64,000 nt of DNA, from positions 27,311 to 91,310 of the forward strand of contig NZ_JACAGN010000015.1 of NCBI RefSeq assembly GCF_030324495.1, given 5' to 3'. The translations under genes and the position numbers were made by a program. The notes under the pieces are model-generated. The model did no database searches, was not told where the DNA came from, and was given only the letters and a program-made list of their open reading frames with translations. Within the stretch, counting starts at the first letter, position 1; each line of letters begins with the position of its first letter. The stretch comes from Myroides sp. 1354 (GTDB taxonomy: Bacteria > Bacteroidota > Bacteroidia > Flavobacteriales > Flavobacteriaceae). Positions 31,059-40,134 of the stretch are shown piece after piece.

Positions 31059-31964
31059 ATGAAGATGCGTTTAATTTTAGTTTGTTGTTCTTTCCTATTG
31101 GGAATGGCAACGATGTGGTCTCAGGAAAAAATAAGAGGGGAGATTAAGGTAGATTATGTGCCTTTTTCCAACTATGTCAGACCGATAGATAGTATGAAAA
31201 CTCCTGCTAAAACCGATTTTAGAAGAGTAGAACTCAATGTTGAAATTCCATTATCCCTAACGATGGATAAGCGAAATAAACCCCGAATTTGGTCTGTTGT
31301 GGCTCAGGGAGCGTATGCGAAAATGGAACATAAGTTGTATGAAGAAGAGTTGTTTCCCACCGAATTGTTGAATGCTCAGGTGGGCTTGAAACACTTTCGT
31401 TCGATAAGTGATTCTTGGTCGTTGTTGTTTATGGCGACAGTTGGGGTATACACGGATATGGAGGTGATTAATAAGGAGGCTATTTTAGCGCAAGGAGGGG
31501 TGTTTTTTATTAAGCATTTCAATGATAAAGTAGCTTTGGGTGTTGGACCTGTGTTGACCAATAGCTTTGGAGTTCCTATGGTATTACCAGGAATTTATTT
31601 TAACTGGGAAACCCATGGTGATTTTTATGTGCGAGTAGCCTTCCCACAAGGGATGGAATTGGGATATAAAATCAATGACATGACAGACTTAAAATTAGCG
31701 GCTGATTTGCAAGGGATGACTGCCGTAATTAAAAAAGACGACAAGAATATGTTGTTGGGATTTCAACAAATTGTTGCGGGACTCCGACCAGAGTTTAAGT
31801 TTAATGAGCACCTGACTTTATCTCTAACCGCAGGTAGCTCGCTCGTGCGTTCTTTCTCGTATAATGAGCGTAAAATCAAGAATATATTCAAAGAGAAAAA
31901 AGAAGCCGATCCACGATTCACAACGACGTTTTACGGCGCCGTAAAATTGCGATGGGCCCTGTAG
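31059..31964 (+). CDS. Outer-membrane beta-barrel-like protein (DUF6268-type)
   Basis: 301 residues from ATG 31059 (MKMRLILVCCSFLLGMATMW), a signal peptide cut after WSQ. The mature part is a series of alternating strands ending in FYGAVKLRWAL, an aromatic C-terminal strand typical for outer-membrane barrels. The pattern (VDYVPFSNYV, then RVELNVEIPLSL) resembles DUF6268. Function unknown; stands alone with an eight-unit hairpin array just after its stop. Confidence 0.65.
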   Translation: MKMRLILVCCSFLLGMATMWSQEKIRGEIKVDYVPFSNYVRPIDSMKTPAKTDFRRVELNVEIPLSLTMDKRNKPRIWSVVAQGAYAKMEHKLYEEELFPTELLNAQVGLKHFRSISDSWSLLFMATVGVYTDMEVINKEAILAQGGVFFIKHFNDKVALGVGPVLTNSFGVPMVLPGIYFNWETHGDFYVRVAFPQGMELGYKINDMTDLKLAADLQGMTAVIKKDDKNMLLGFQQIVAGLRPEFKFNEHLTLSLTAGSSLVRSFSYNERKIKNIFKEKKEADPRFTTTFYGAVKLRWAL

Positions 31965-31967
31965 GGG

Positions 31968-32320
31968 GCGAATGATATTCGCCCCTGTAACAAGAGAATT
32001 GAAGTAAATTAGCGAATGATATTCGCCCCTCTAACAAGAGAATTGGAGTAAATAAGCGAATGATATTCGCCCCTTCTGACAAGAGAATTGAAGTAAATTA
32101 GCGAATGATATTCGCCCCTGTAACAAGAGAATTGGAGTAAATAAGCGAATGATATTCGCCCCTCTGACAAGAGAATTGGAGTAAATAAGCGAATGATATT
32201 CGCCCCTCTGACAAGAGAATTGGAGTAAATTAGCGAATGATATTCGCCCCTTCTGACAAGAGAATGGGAGTAAATTAGCGAATGATATTCGCCCCTCTAA
32301 CAAGAAAATTGGAGTAAATA
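31968..32320. repeat. Array of eight 44-45 bp hairpin units
   Basis: GCGAATGATATTCGC begins at 31968, 32012, 32056, 32101, 32145, 32189, 32233 and 32278, spacing 44 or 45. Each unit is the palindrome GGGGCGAAT-GAT-ATTCGCCCC-like hairpin plus about 28 nt of GACAAGAGAATTGGAGTAAA-type linker, nearly invariant. Linkers are not unique, so it is not a CRISPR array. Confidence 0.9.
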
Positions 32321-32345
32321 AAAAGAGGCACCTGCCTCTTTTTTA
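32320..32345. terminator. Terminator between array and LytTR regulator
   Basis: AAAGAGGCA and TGCCTCTTT pair over CC with A-runs before and T-runs after. It can stop transcripts from both sides and lies at the end of the response regulator gene. Confidence 0.75.
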
Positions 32346-33089
32346 TTTACTCAACAAGTTTTTATAGATAATATCATTCAACAACGCCTCTTTTCTCAAG
32401 CGTGCAATCGGCAGTTGTACCCCGTGAATGAGTACTTTATTTCCCGAGATGGAGCTTATGTGATTGACATTAATTAAGTAGGATTTGTGTATTCTAAAGA
32501 AGTGCTCTTTAGGGAGTAGATCCTCGATGGCGATCATGGTTTGATGGATGATGTAATGTTTATCTGCCGTGTGAATCTTAACGTAATTCTGCATGCCTTC
32601 AATATAGCAAATGGAAGTCCATTGAATTTTGACAAAGCTATCCTCGTGTTTGATGTACATGGAACCATCTGATAATCCTATTTCTTCCTTACTTTGATGT
32701 TTGAGTTCATGCCATTCTTTGGCTTTTAAGGCTGCTTGATAAAAGCGTTTGAAGGCGATGGGTTTGAGTAAGTAATCCACAATTTGCAAGCGATAACCTT
32801 CCAAAGCATGCTCAGAATAAGCAGTGGTAAAAATAACCATGGGTGGCTGGCTGATGGATTCTAAGAAATCGATGCCTGAGAGATAAGGCATATTAATATC
32901 CAAGAACAGCAGGTCATACTTGTCTTTGCTTAGGAGTTCTTGTGCCTCAAGGGCAGAACCACAAGAAGCTTGAGCGACTAAGAAATCCACCTGGGCGATA
33001 AAATCAACGATGGCTCTTCGCGCTAAAGGCTCATCATCTATGACGAGGCATTTGAGTGGAAGGGAAGTTTTATCTGAGGTCAATTGCAT
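32343..33089 (-). CDS. LytTR response regulator
   Basis: 248 residues. Receiver domain (about 15-130) with phospho-acceptor Asp in LLFLDINMPYLSGIDFL and VIFTTAYSEHALEGY; LytTR DNA-binding domain (about 140-245) with MYIKHEDSFVKIQWTSICYI and FFRIHKSYLINVNHI. Start overlaps the kinase stop by 20 bp, so the pair is an operon. Two direct-repeat sites upstream of this operon and of the next outer-membrane gene look like its targets. Confidence 0.92.
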   Translation of the reverse strand: MQLTSDKTSLPLKCLVIDDEPLARRAIVDFIAQVDFLVAQASCGSALEAQELLSKDKYDLLFLDINMPYLSGIDFLESISQPPMVIFTTAYSEHALEGYRLQIVDYLLKPIAFKRFYQAALKAKEWHELKHQSKEEIGLSDGSMYIKHEDSFVKIQWTSICYIEGMQNYVKIHTADKHYIIHQTMIAIEDLLPKEHFFRIHKSYLINVNHISSISGNKVLIHGVQLPIARLRKEALLNDIIYKNLLSK

Positions 33090-34140
33090 GGTGTAAATCG
33101 ATTTGGAGTATTACAGTAAAGGTATCTTCTTTTTGTGTCATTTGAAAGGAATGGGCTTCGGGATACTGCATTTTCAGTCGTTCTGTGATGTTGAGTAATC
33201 CAATACCTCCTTGTTGTTTCTCTCTTTTATAGATGTCGTTATAGGAGTTTTCAATGGCTAGGGTTAATTTGCCTTTTTCTTCTTTGCATTGAATGTGTAC
33301 ATACCCTTGTTGATGCGGTAAACGAGAAACGTGTTTGAAGGCATTTTCTACGAGTGGAACTAAAAGCAAAGGAGCAATTGGCAGCTGTTTGGTTTCAATT
33401 TCCCAAGTACATATTACCTCTAGTTCTTCTTGCCAGCGAATTTCCTCTATGGCTACTAAATCTTGTAGGTATTGGATTTCTTGGTGAAGAAAAACGCGTT
33501 TCTGATTGCATTCATACAGTTGATAGCGCAGGATATCCGAAAATTTAAGCAATACGGTTGAGGCTAGTTCAACGTTGGATTGCATGAGAATATGGATGTG
33601 ATTCAGCACATTAAACATCAAATGAGGGTTAATCTGATCTTGTAACAATTTAATTTGTGCTTCTAAATGTTCTTGTTGTAATTTGGCGTTTAATCGTTCA
33701 ATTTTATGGTGTTCTTCATAAAATCGAATCCCACAGGTTGTTGTGACGATTGCCATGGCTGACGGAATAGAATTGAATAATTTATAGACAAACAATTCTC
33801 TCCAATTTTGTACATCAGATCGGGCTAATACTTGTTCATCCCCAATAAAATAGGGAAATAAAGTAAAGCAAAAGGAGACTAAAATATTGAGTAGAATAAC
33901 GCCAAGAAAAAATTGAAGGAGAAAGTGTTTCATTCTTCCTTCTTTTAATGCTTTGGGCAATACAATATCACTGAGATAATGAGAAATACCAATAAAAGAG
34001 GCCATGACTAGGGCAGTGTACAACACCCAATAGTAGAAGGGATGGTTGCTGAGGTACACATAGGGCCATAGTGAAAAAGTCAGAATAGACCAGAAAATGA
34101 TAAAGAATAACCGTTTATGTTTGTGGATATTGGTAGTCAT
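33070..34140 (-). CDS. LytS-like sensor histidine kinase
   Basis: 356 residues with four N-terminal membrane segments (about 12-30, 36-58, 72-100, 116-140), a dimerisation helix, the phospho-acceptor region LLQDQINPHLMFNVLNH (about 183-198) and a short HATPase domain with PLLLVPLVENAFKHV and GGIGLLNITERL. Membrane location; senses an unknown periplasmic or membrane signal. Partner of the LytTR regulator whose start overlaps this stop. Confidence 0.9.
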   Translation of the reverse strand: MTTNIHKHKRLFFIIFWSILTFSLWPYVYLSNHPFYYWVLYTALVMASFIGISHYLSDIVLPKALKEGRMKHFLLQFFLGVILLNILVSFCFTLFPYFIGDEQVLARSDVQNWRELFVYKLFNSIPSAMAIVTTTCGIRFYEEHHKIERLNAKLQQEHLEAQIKLLQDQINPHLMFNVLNHIHILMQSNVELASTVLLKFSDILRYQLYECNQKRVFLHQEIQYLQDLVAIEEIRWQEELEVICTWEIETKQLPIAPLLLVPLVENAFKHVSRLPHQQGYVHIQCKEEKGKLTLAIENSYNDIYKREKQQGGIGLLNITERLKMQYPEAHSFQMTQKEDTFTVILQIDLHHAIDLR

Positions 34141-34205
34141 AAGAATGTATTATATACTGCAAAGGTAAAGAAAGGACAACCATTTGATTGGGTGTCTATT
34201 TTTTT

Positions 34206-34235
34206 GACCATTGGTTGCTGTAATTTGACGATTGG
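34206..34235. promoter_or_regulatory. LytTR-type direct repeat upstream of kinase
   Basis: GACCATTGG (34206-34214) and GACGATTGG (34227-34235), spaced 21 bp start to start, 66-95 bp upstream of the kinase ATG. A closely similar pair is found upstream of the next gene. Confidence 0.6.
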
Positions 34236-34257
34236 AAGTAATGGAATAAGATTTATA

Positions 34258-34294
34258 AAAAAAAGCATAGAGGAGTGACTCCTCTATGCTTTTT
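34258..34294. terminator. Strong terminator after outer-membrane gene
   Basis: AAAAAAGCATAGAGGAG and CTCCTCTATGCTTTTTT form a perfect 17-bp stem with a 3-nt loop, 12 bases after the stop of the leftward gene at 34306. Confidence 0.9.
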
Positions 34295-34305
34295 TGTACT
34301 TGAAT

Positions 34306-34878
34306 TTACAAGAAGTAATAACTTACTCCCAATTGTACGTGATTGGATTTCGATTTAAAATCTTTGGATAGGTTGTTTAAACTGCGGGAATACACCAGGT
34401 CAAAACTGAATTTGCCGAGATTTACTCCTGCACCGATTTGGGCTTTGATGTTGTTTTTATTCCAGCGAGTATCTATTGCTTGAATATTGTCGTGTACACT
34501 GAGTTTGTCGTCAATCACTTGAGAGTAAACCCCTCCAGCGATGACATGTACTTTTAAGGTTTTGAAATCAAAGAGGTCATATCCTACAGCGATTGGAAGA
34601 TCAATACTTTTCCATTTGGCTTGATGTATTGCTCCATCATCAACTGCTGATTTAGATTCGCTGTACAAAAGATCAGCTTGAACAAAAAGGCGATCAAAGT
34701 GATACTGTGTGGTAATTCCTCCCGAAAATCCCAAAGCTGAGGATGTACTTAGATTGTTTAAATTCCCAGCTATATTCGCGTGATTGGAACTTACTTTTAC
34801 ACCGAATTGAAAAGGATTTTGAGCATTTACACTGCTAACAGCTAGGAGCATACCTAAACTAAATAAGGTTACTTTCAT
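34306..34878 (-). CDS. Outer-membrane beta-barrel protein
   Basis: 190 residues from ATG 34878 (MKVTLFSLGMLLAVSSVNAQ), a signal peptide with cleavage after NAQ; an ATG nine codons earlier is less likely. NPFQFGVKVSSNHANI opens a small eight-stranded barrel of the OmpA-N/PorT type, ending SNHVQLGVSYYFL. It has a LytTR-type direct repeat 64 bp upstream of the start, at the same distance as in the kinase operon, so it is probably a target of the neighbouring two-component system. Confidence 0.75.
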   Translation of the reverse strand: MKVTLFSLGMLLAVSSVNAQNPFQFGVKVSSNHANIAGNLNNLSTSSALGFSGGITTQYHFDRLFVQADLLYSESKSAVDDGAIHQAKWKSIDLPIAVGYDLFDFKTLKVHVIAGGVYSQVIDDKLSVHDNIQAIDTRWNKNNIKAQIGAGVNLGKFSFDLVYSRSLNNLSKDFKSKSNHVQLGVSYYFL

Positions 34879-34941
34879 ATTGAAAATTTTAAATTGTTTC
34901 GGCAAATAACCTTTAGTTTAGGCATTGAGACAATCTTCTTT

Positions 34942-34971
34942 GACCAATGGCAAAGAAGTGTTGATTAGTGG
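34942..34971. promoter_or_regulatory. LytTR-type direct repeat upstream of outer-membrane gene
   Basis: GACCAATGG (34942-34950) and GATTAGTGG (34963-34971), again 21 bp start to start and 64-93 bp upstream of the ATG at 34878. Matches the pair ahead of the kinase gene. Confidence 0.58.
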
Positions 34972-34987
34972 TTGCTTGACCTAGATA

Positions 34988-36511
34988 CTAGTTTTCAAAA
35001 ATATTCATCTTTTCTTCATAAATCGGACTTGATAGGCTCAAAAAATGGAGTACGCTGTGAAAAACGTGGTGTTGAGATAATAAGGGATTGGTTTTGAGTT
35101 TGATAGCATCGTCTGATACCCAAACAATAAACGGAATTTCATATTGCTCTTTAGGCGCAAGTTTCATCGGCAATCCGTGCATATACAAGTTTTTTTCTCC
35201 CAGTGATTCTCCGTGATCTGAAACAAATAATAAGGTACTTTTGAAATCCGTTAAGGTTTTGAGATCCTCAATGACTCGATGTAATAAATAGTCGGTATAT
35301 ACGATGGTATTATCATAAGCGTTAATTAATGCTTCTGAAGAACAATTAGCCAGATCTACACTAGTACAAACGGGGGTAAATACTTCAAAATTAGAAGGAT
35401 ATTTGGTGTTATATGACGGACCGTGACTGGTACTAGTATGCAAAACAACTAAGATTTTGTTTTTCGTACTGGCTAAGATATCCGCTTTGAGGTTGGTTAA
35501 CAAGATTTCGTCATATTGACAATTGTCGCCTTTGCATAACTGTCTTAGTTCCTCTTTGCTTTGATAATTTGCTATATGAACAGGAGGTTCACCCCAATTC
35601 GTTGTTTTCCAAATGACCTCAACTTGATTGCGATAGAGGTAATTGGGAAGTATTTCATATAAATCTGAACTGTCTTTGTGTTCTAATATACTCTTTACAC
35701 CTGCTGTGGTATAGGTAGCCGATGAATTCGCATCAAAGTGATGGATGTTTGCTGTTTGAGCGAGTAGGGGATTGGTGTTTTTCTCATAACCATATAAGGA
35801 AAAATTCTGTCTTCTGGCAGATTCGCCAATGACTAAGACGACGATTGATTTTTCCTCATTTGTAATCGTTGCATCCGGTAATAAGATTTCCTTTTTGTTT
35901 TTTTGTGCTTCGTGAATATAAAAGAGTGCTGTATTTACGGTATAAGACCAAGGCATGGCTAATCCTCCTAATTGTTTGGAGTGTTTGTCAATCCAAAGCA
36001 GTTGATTGGCATTGAGTACAACAAGACTAAGCATTATAACTAAGGCTAATCCAGAACGTTTAAAAAAGATTTTCCACGATTCGCGCTGAATGGAAATACG
36101 CCAAAGGACGATGCAAGGTAAAACACCCAATAAGAAGAAGTACAACAGGAGTTTGAACGAGAAAAAGCTGCTTGATTCTTCTGTATTGGTATTGAGAATA
36201 TTGCCAATCATACTTTCATCTATAATGACGCCATAGGTGTGAATAAAGTAAACGGAAAGGGCATTGAGTATAAAGAAGATAGATAACAGTATTTTACCTA
36301 CACGACGGGAAGTGGATAGCAAGAGGTAAAAGGCAAAGAAGTTTGCTGTTACCATAAGAAACAGTAAACTAAAGGAAAAAAGGAGTTGACGCAGTGTACC
36401 CGTTTCCATCTCTTGAAAGACAAAATTGAAAAAAGCAAGGTGATAGAGTGCAGTGTTAGTGATACTCATCCCTAATGCGATATGACTGGTTTGACGATTA
36501 TTTTTGAACAT
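34988..36511 (-). CDS. Lipid A phosphoethanolamine transferase (EptA-like)
   Basis: 507 residues. Five membrane segments at the start (to about residue 190), then a periplasmic sulfatase-like domain: VLVIGESARRQNFSLYGY supplies the metal-binding Glu, SSATYTTAGVKSI the catalytic Thr, and LLFVSDHGESLGE the metal-binding Asp-His. Transfers phosphoethanolamine from phosphatidylethanolamine to lipid A, which lowers negative charge and is known to cause polymyxin resistance in this family. Overlaps the PAP2 gene by 14 bp, so the two are cotranscribed. Confidence 0.88.
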   Translation of the reverse strand: MFKNNRQTSHIALGMSITNTALYHLAFFNFVFQEMETGTLRQLLFSFSLLFLMVTANFFAFYLLLSTSRRVGKILLSIFFILNALSVYFIHTYGVIIDESMIGNILNTNTEESSSFFSFKLLLYFFLLGVLPCIVLWRISIQRESWKIFFKRSGLALVIMLSLVVLNANQLLWIDKHSKQLGGLAMPWSYTVNTALFYIHEAQKNKKEILLPDATITNEEKSIVVLVIGESARRQNFSLYGYEKNTNPLLAQTANIHHFDANSSATYTTAGVKSILEHKDSSDLYEILPNYLYRNQVEVIWKTTNWGEPPVHIANYQSKEELRQLCKGDNCQYDEILLTNLKADILASTKNKILVVLHTSTSHGPSYNTKYPSNFEVFTPVCTSVDLANCSSEALINAYDNTIVYTDYLLHRVIEDLKTLTDFKSTLLFVSDHGESLGEKNLYMHGLPMKLAPKEQYEIPFIVWVSDDAIKLKTNPLLSQHHVFHSVLHFLSLSSPIYEEKMNIFEN

Positions 36512-37325
36512 AAATTTTTACAATTTTATACGATGAATAACACAAGCTTCCTAATGCGCAATAGTAAATAAAGAGGTTTTCTTCTAAGATTCTAAAAATC
36601 AAAACAATACTACAAGATAGAAATAACAGGAAAAATAAAGGGTAGTATTTTTTGTTGTAAATCCACGGCCATAGGCTGTATTTTTGTGTAATACACAATC
36701 CCAATAATCCAGAGATATACCCCAAAAGACAACCGACCAATACATCTAAGGGATAATGAGCACCAACAGCCACACGAGTGAGCGCAAAGAGTAAGCCCAA
36801 ACCAACCAGGATTATAAAATAAGAAATTTTATAGCTCTTTCTTTTGGGAGCAAAGGCAAACATTAAGACAGTTAAGATAGTGAATAGAGTAATGGAATGT
36901 CCAGAAGGAAAACTAGTGGATCCCGATAGTTTTTCTCCAATGATGTTGAAGGTTGTATAATCAAAAGCTTTTGCTGGTCTTGGTATGGTGAATGTTTCTT
37001 TCAGCAATACGGCAAAGACCATAGAAATTAGTGAACCTGTTAGAAGAGATTCCCATAATTTCGGTACATATACAATAAACAAGGTAAGAAAAGACAAAAA
37101 AATCAAAGCATCACCGAGTTGTGTCAAATTGAATAGCAGTTGAGGATGTTGATCCACATAGCGATTAATGAAGTAAAACCATTCTTTTTGAAGGTGTATA
37201 TATCCAAAGATAGACAGCGAATCCATTATATATAAAAGAAGGTAAATACAGAGGAGTAAAAGTAGAGGAAGTGCAAAAGTCAAATACCTCGGTTTGATAA
37301 CATCAGTTAAGAGTAGTTTATTCAT
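36498..37325 (-). CDS. PAP2-family membrane phosphatase
   Basis: 275 residues with five to six membrane segments. PAP2 motifs: KETFTIPRPAKAF (K-x6-RP), SFPSGHSITLF (PSGH) and RVAVGAHYPLDVLVG (R-x5-H-x3-D). This phosphatase acts on lipid phosphates in the envelope, such as lipid A 1- or 4'-phosphate or undecaprenyl diphosphate. Coupling with an EptA-like gene points to lipid A remodelling. Confidence 0.88.
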   Translation of the reverse strand: MNKLLLTDVIKPRYLTFALPLLLLLCIYLLLYIMDSLSIFGYIHLQKEWFYFINRYVDQHPQLLFNLTQLGDALIFLSFLTLFIVYVPKLWESLLTGSLISMVFAVLLKETFTIPRPAKAFDYTTFNIIGEKLSGSTSFPSGHSITLFTILTVLMFAFAPKRKSYKISYFIILVGLGLLFALTRVAVGAHYPLDVLVGCLLGYISGLLGLCITQKYSLWPWIYNKKYYPLFFLLFLSCSIVLIFRILEENLFIYYCALGSLCYSSYKIVKIYVQK

Positions 37326-37641
37326 TGTTTAAAAAAAGGATTGTTATTTGATTTTGTAAACTATTGATATGTAGGGCAATAATAGTCTGTATAAATTCCC
37401 TGGTTAAAAAATAATGATGAAAGCACCTTTAGAGATGATATAATCATTTTAGCTCAACACTTGAAAAGAAAATGAAAAAACAACCACAATAGTCAAGCCA
37501 AATTTTCGGTAATGCATCAATAAAAAAAGGAACCTTTTTAGGGGTTCCTTTCTAAATCAATACACATTTATTAACTAAAGATTATGAATGAAGAGATCAT
37601 CTAGCGGGTGTATTGACCGTGTTTAAACATAGTATTAATAG
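37326..37641. other. Intergenic region with terminator hairpin
   Basis: No gene. A hairpin at about 37524-37552 pairs AAAGGAACC with GGTTCCTTT and has A- and T-runs on both sides; it would terminate the leftward TonB receptor gene, about 90 bp after its stop. The rest is featureless. Confidence 0.6.
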
Positions 37642-40044
37642 TTACTTTATAACCTTAATCGCAGGATGCGTTTTAGTTAAGGTTGTATCTTCATCCTCTT
37701 GTTTTGCTTTGTTTTTACCTCCAAAATTATAGGTAATTCCCAATTTAAAAACCCGCATATCATTTTTGATACTGAGGTTCGTCTGTTGATCAGGATGTTC
37801 TAAAATAGAGGCTCTAATTCCTCCTGTTTTAAATGCATCACTAACTGAAGCTGTTACTGTAAAGGCTTCATTGAAGAATTTTTTGCTGATTCCCAAACTA
37901 ATTTCTCCCAAAGAGCGATACTTAAAGTTGTCGTCAATGCCTCCATTTTGGCACCAAGCACTTAGCTCTATACTAAAGTCTTGGGGTAATTTAAAATTGT
38001 TATAGCTATAAAAACCAAGGCTATTTTTGTTTTCTTTGATGGCTTTATTGTCAAATTTGGTGTTGTAGAAATAAACGCCATGGTAATTTTCCCACCAATT
38101 AAACCCAGGAATAGGAAGGGAGAGGGAGGCTTGCCATTCACTTCTATCTTTTCCATTTACACTCGTAAAATACGCTTGATGCATCCCTTCGTTAAAGTAG
38201 TTGTACAACATGGGATCGGTGATACGACTGTAGCCCAACGTTAGGTCAATAAAACCGAGAAATTGTTGAGAAATCTCAATATTATTGGAATACTCTGGTT
38301 GTAAATTAGGATTACCCATTGAGCGCGTGGTGCTATTCATATAACGTACTGCAGGATTGAGTTTATCAAATTCAGGGCGTTCTATTCGCCTTGCATAGGA
38401 AGCCATAATCGAGTAGTTCTCATTTGCGGTATACGTAATTTGTAGGGTTGGAAATAAGGAAAAATAATCTTGTTTCACTAATTTCTTGTGTTGTAGAGTA
38501 TCTCCTTGTATATGGGTATATTCCCCGCGTAATCCTGCGCTAATCACCCATTGTCCTTGGGTAAGGTCAAAAGCCCCATAAAAAGCATGCACTCCTGTTT
38601 GATAAGCAAATTGACTCTTTCTTTGTTCTGGTGTTGTACCAGCTGATTGAAAGCTTGTTTGTAAACGCTCATCCGTTTTCAAACTAGCGTAGTTACTTTT
38701 TATACCAAAGGCAAGTTTAGCTTGTGATTGATCGCGTTCCCATAGGTATTTCTCATAATCGGATTTGAAATTAAATTCGGTGCGATCTGCAGGATATACG
38801 TTATGCTGTTTGATTTGTCCATTTGGAGAAAGCATCGAACCGCTGTTACCAAGAATGTTGTCTGTCAAATCTGATTTTACATATAACATACCTCCGCTAG
38901 TGGTCCAACTGTCTTTTTCTCCCAATTTTATCTTGTATTGTAAATCCGTTTTCAAGGTCATTAACTTACTCTTACTATCGTTTTTTTGTGTCGCTAGTTG
39001 AGGTGTCATAATCGCAGAACCTTCTGTTGTATTCGTGTGAATCGTACTTGGTGTATCATTGTAATCCAACGCTGTATGGAGTCGCAAAACATTTCCTTGT
39101 TTAAACGTATGAGCGATATCCAATTGAGCTAAGTGAGATTTGCTGTTTAAGATGGTGTGTTGCCCTTGATTTAACCAAGCTTGATTGGCTGAAGCACGAT
39201 CTTTTTTCTCTAAGTTTTCTCTCAATCGATCTGGGGCATAACTATACGAATACAAAAAGTTGTAATTCCAACGATCGGTTCCATAACCCAAATTAAGGGA
39301 ATGATCCGTACTTACTTTATGACTGACCCCAACCGTAGAATTAACGGTTCCATAAAACCCTTGAACGAGTTTCTTTTTGGAGATGATATTAATCACACCC
39401 CCTGTTCCAGAAGCATCAATATTCGCAGGAGGAATATTCATGATTTCAATAGATTGTAAGGTAGAACCAGGCGTTCCTTTCAAGATAGTCTTCAATTGTT
39501 CATCTGACAATTGCGTGGGTTGACCATCGATTAAAACGGTAACTCCTGATTTTCCCTTAATTTTAATTTCCCCATTTTGACTCATAGTTACCCCAGGTAG
39601 GGTTTTGAGTACATCATAAGCCGATTGCGTTTGAGCTAAATTGCTTTGCTCAATATTTAAAGTCGCTTTACCTGGTGTTACTTTGAGTGCTTTTCTATAA
39701 CTGGTAATCAGCACCTCATCTAATACCTTTTCATCACTGGATAGTACAATAGATAAGGGTGAATTTTGAGCGGCTAACTCAACGCGTTCTTCTTTGGTTT
39801 GATAACCAATGAAACTAGTTTGTAGGGTATAAGTGCCAGTCGTTTTGTTTAGTTTAAAACTAAAACTCCCGTTTTCTTCACTCATGGTTACGTATTCTTC
39901 TGTGGGATTGTCTGTGGCCCGCAAGACCAAAGTAGCCCATCCAACCGATTGATTTTGTGTGTCTTTGACTGTACCTTGGAGTTGTGTTTGTGCACAAAGT
40001 GGCAACCCAAAGAGAACAAGCAAAATATATACTATGTTTTTCAT
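37642..40044 (-). CDS. TonB-dependent receptor-like outer-membrane protein
   Basis: 800 residues from ATG 40044 (MKNIVYILLVLFGLPLCAQT), a signal peptide ending in CAQ. A carboxypeptidase-D regulatory-like domain follows (about 22-105), then a plug domain with VLDEVLITSYRKALKVTPGK and PGVTMSQNGEIKIKGKSGVT, and a large beta-barrel up to FKLGITYNFGGKN. The pattern is that of the outer-membrane beta-barrel family 3 found widely in Flavobacteriia, with a trailing acidic tail. Substrate unknown; no SusD partner nearby, so it is not a classical Sus pair. Confidence 0.85.
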   Translation of the reverse strand: MKNIVYILLVLFGLPLCAQTQLQGTVKDTQNQSVGWATLVLRATDNPTEEYVTMSEENGSFSFKLNKTTGTYTLQTSFIGYQTKEERVELAAQNSPLSIVLSSDEKVLDEVLITSYRKALKVTPGKATLNIEQSNLAQTQSAYDVLKTLPGVTMSQNGEIKIKGKSGVTVLIDGQPTQLSDEQLKTILKGTPGSTLQSIEIMNIPPANIDASGTGGVINIISKKKLVQGFYGTVNSTVGVSHKVSTDHSLNLGYGTDRWNYNFLYSYSYAPDRLRENLEKKDRASANQAWLNQGQHTILNSKSHLAQLDIAHTFKQGNVLRLHTALDYNDTPSTIHTNTTEGSAIMTPQLATQKNDSKSKLMTLKTDLQYKIKLGEKDSWTTSGGMLYVKSDLTDNILGNSGSMLSPNGQIKQHNVYPADRTEFNFKSDYEKYLWERDQSQAKLAFGIKSNYASLKTDERLQTSFQSAGTTPEQRKSQFAYQTGVHAFYGAFDLTQGQWVISAGLRGEYTHIQGDTLQHKKLVKQDYFSLFPTLQITYTANENYSIMASYARRIERPEFDKLNPAVRYMNSTTRSMGNPNLQPEYSNNIEISQQFLGFIDLTLGYSRITDPMLYNYFNEGMHQAYFTSVNGKDRSEWQASLSLPIPGFNWWENYHGVYFYNTKFDNKAIKENKNSLGFYSYNNFKLPQDFSIELSAWCQNGGIDDNFKYRSLGEISLGISKKFFNEAFTVTASVSDAFKTGGIRASILEHPDQQTNLSIKNDMRVFKLGITYNFGGKNKAKQEDEDTTLTKTHPAIKVIK

Positions 40045-40134
40045 TTGTTGCAATATTTAGAATATAAGGGGGCTGTACTTGTCCTTTTTTCAAGTCAAGC
40101 AATGGATAGTACAGCAGTAAATAAAGAGGGTAAA

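Noticed and set aside
32031..32303. 90-aa reading frame across the hairpin array
   Set aside because: It arises because the repeat unit is open in one frame; the product just repeats GRISFANLLQFSC-like text.
31968..32320. CRISPR array
   Set aside because: Regular spacing, but the linkers are almost the same in every unit; there are no unique spacers and no cas genes nearby.
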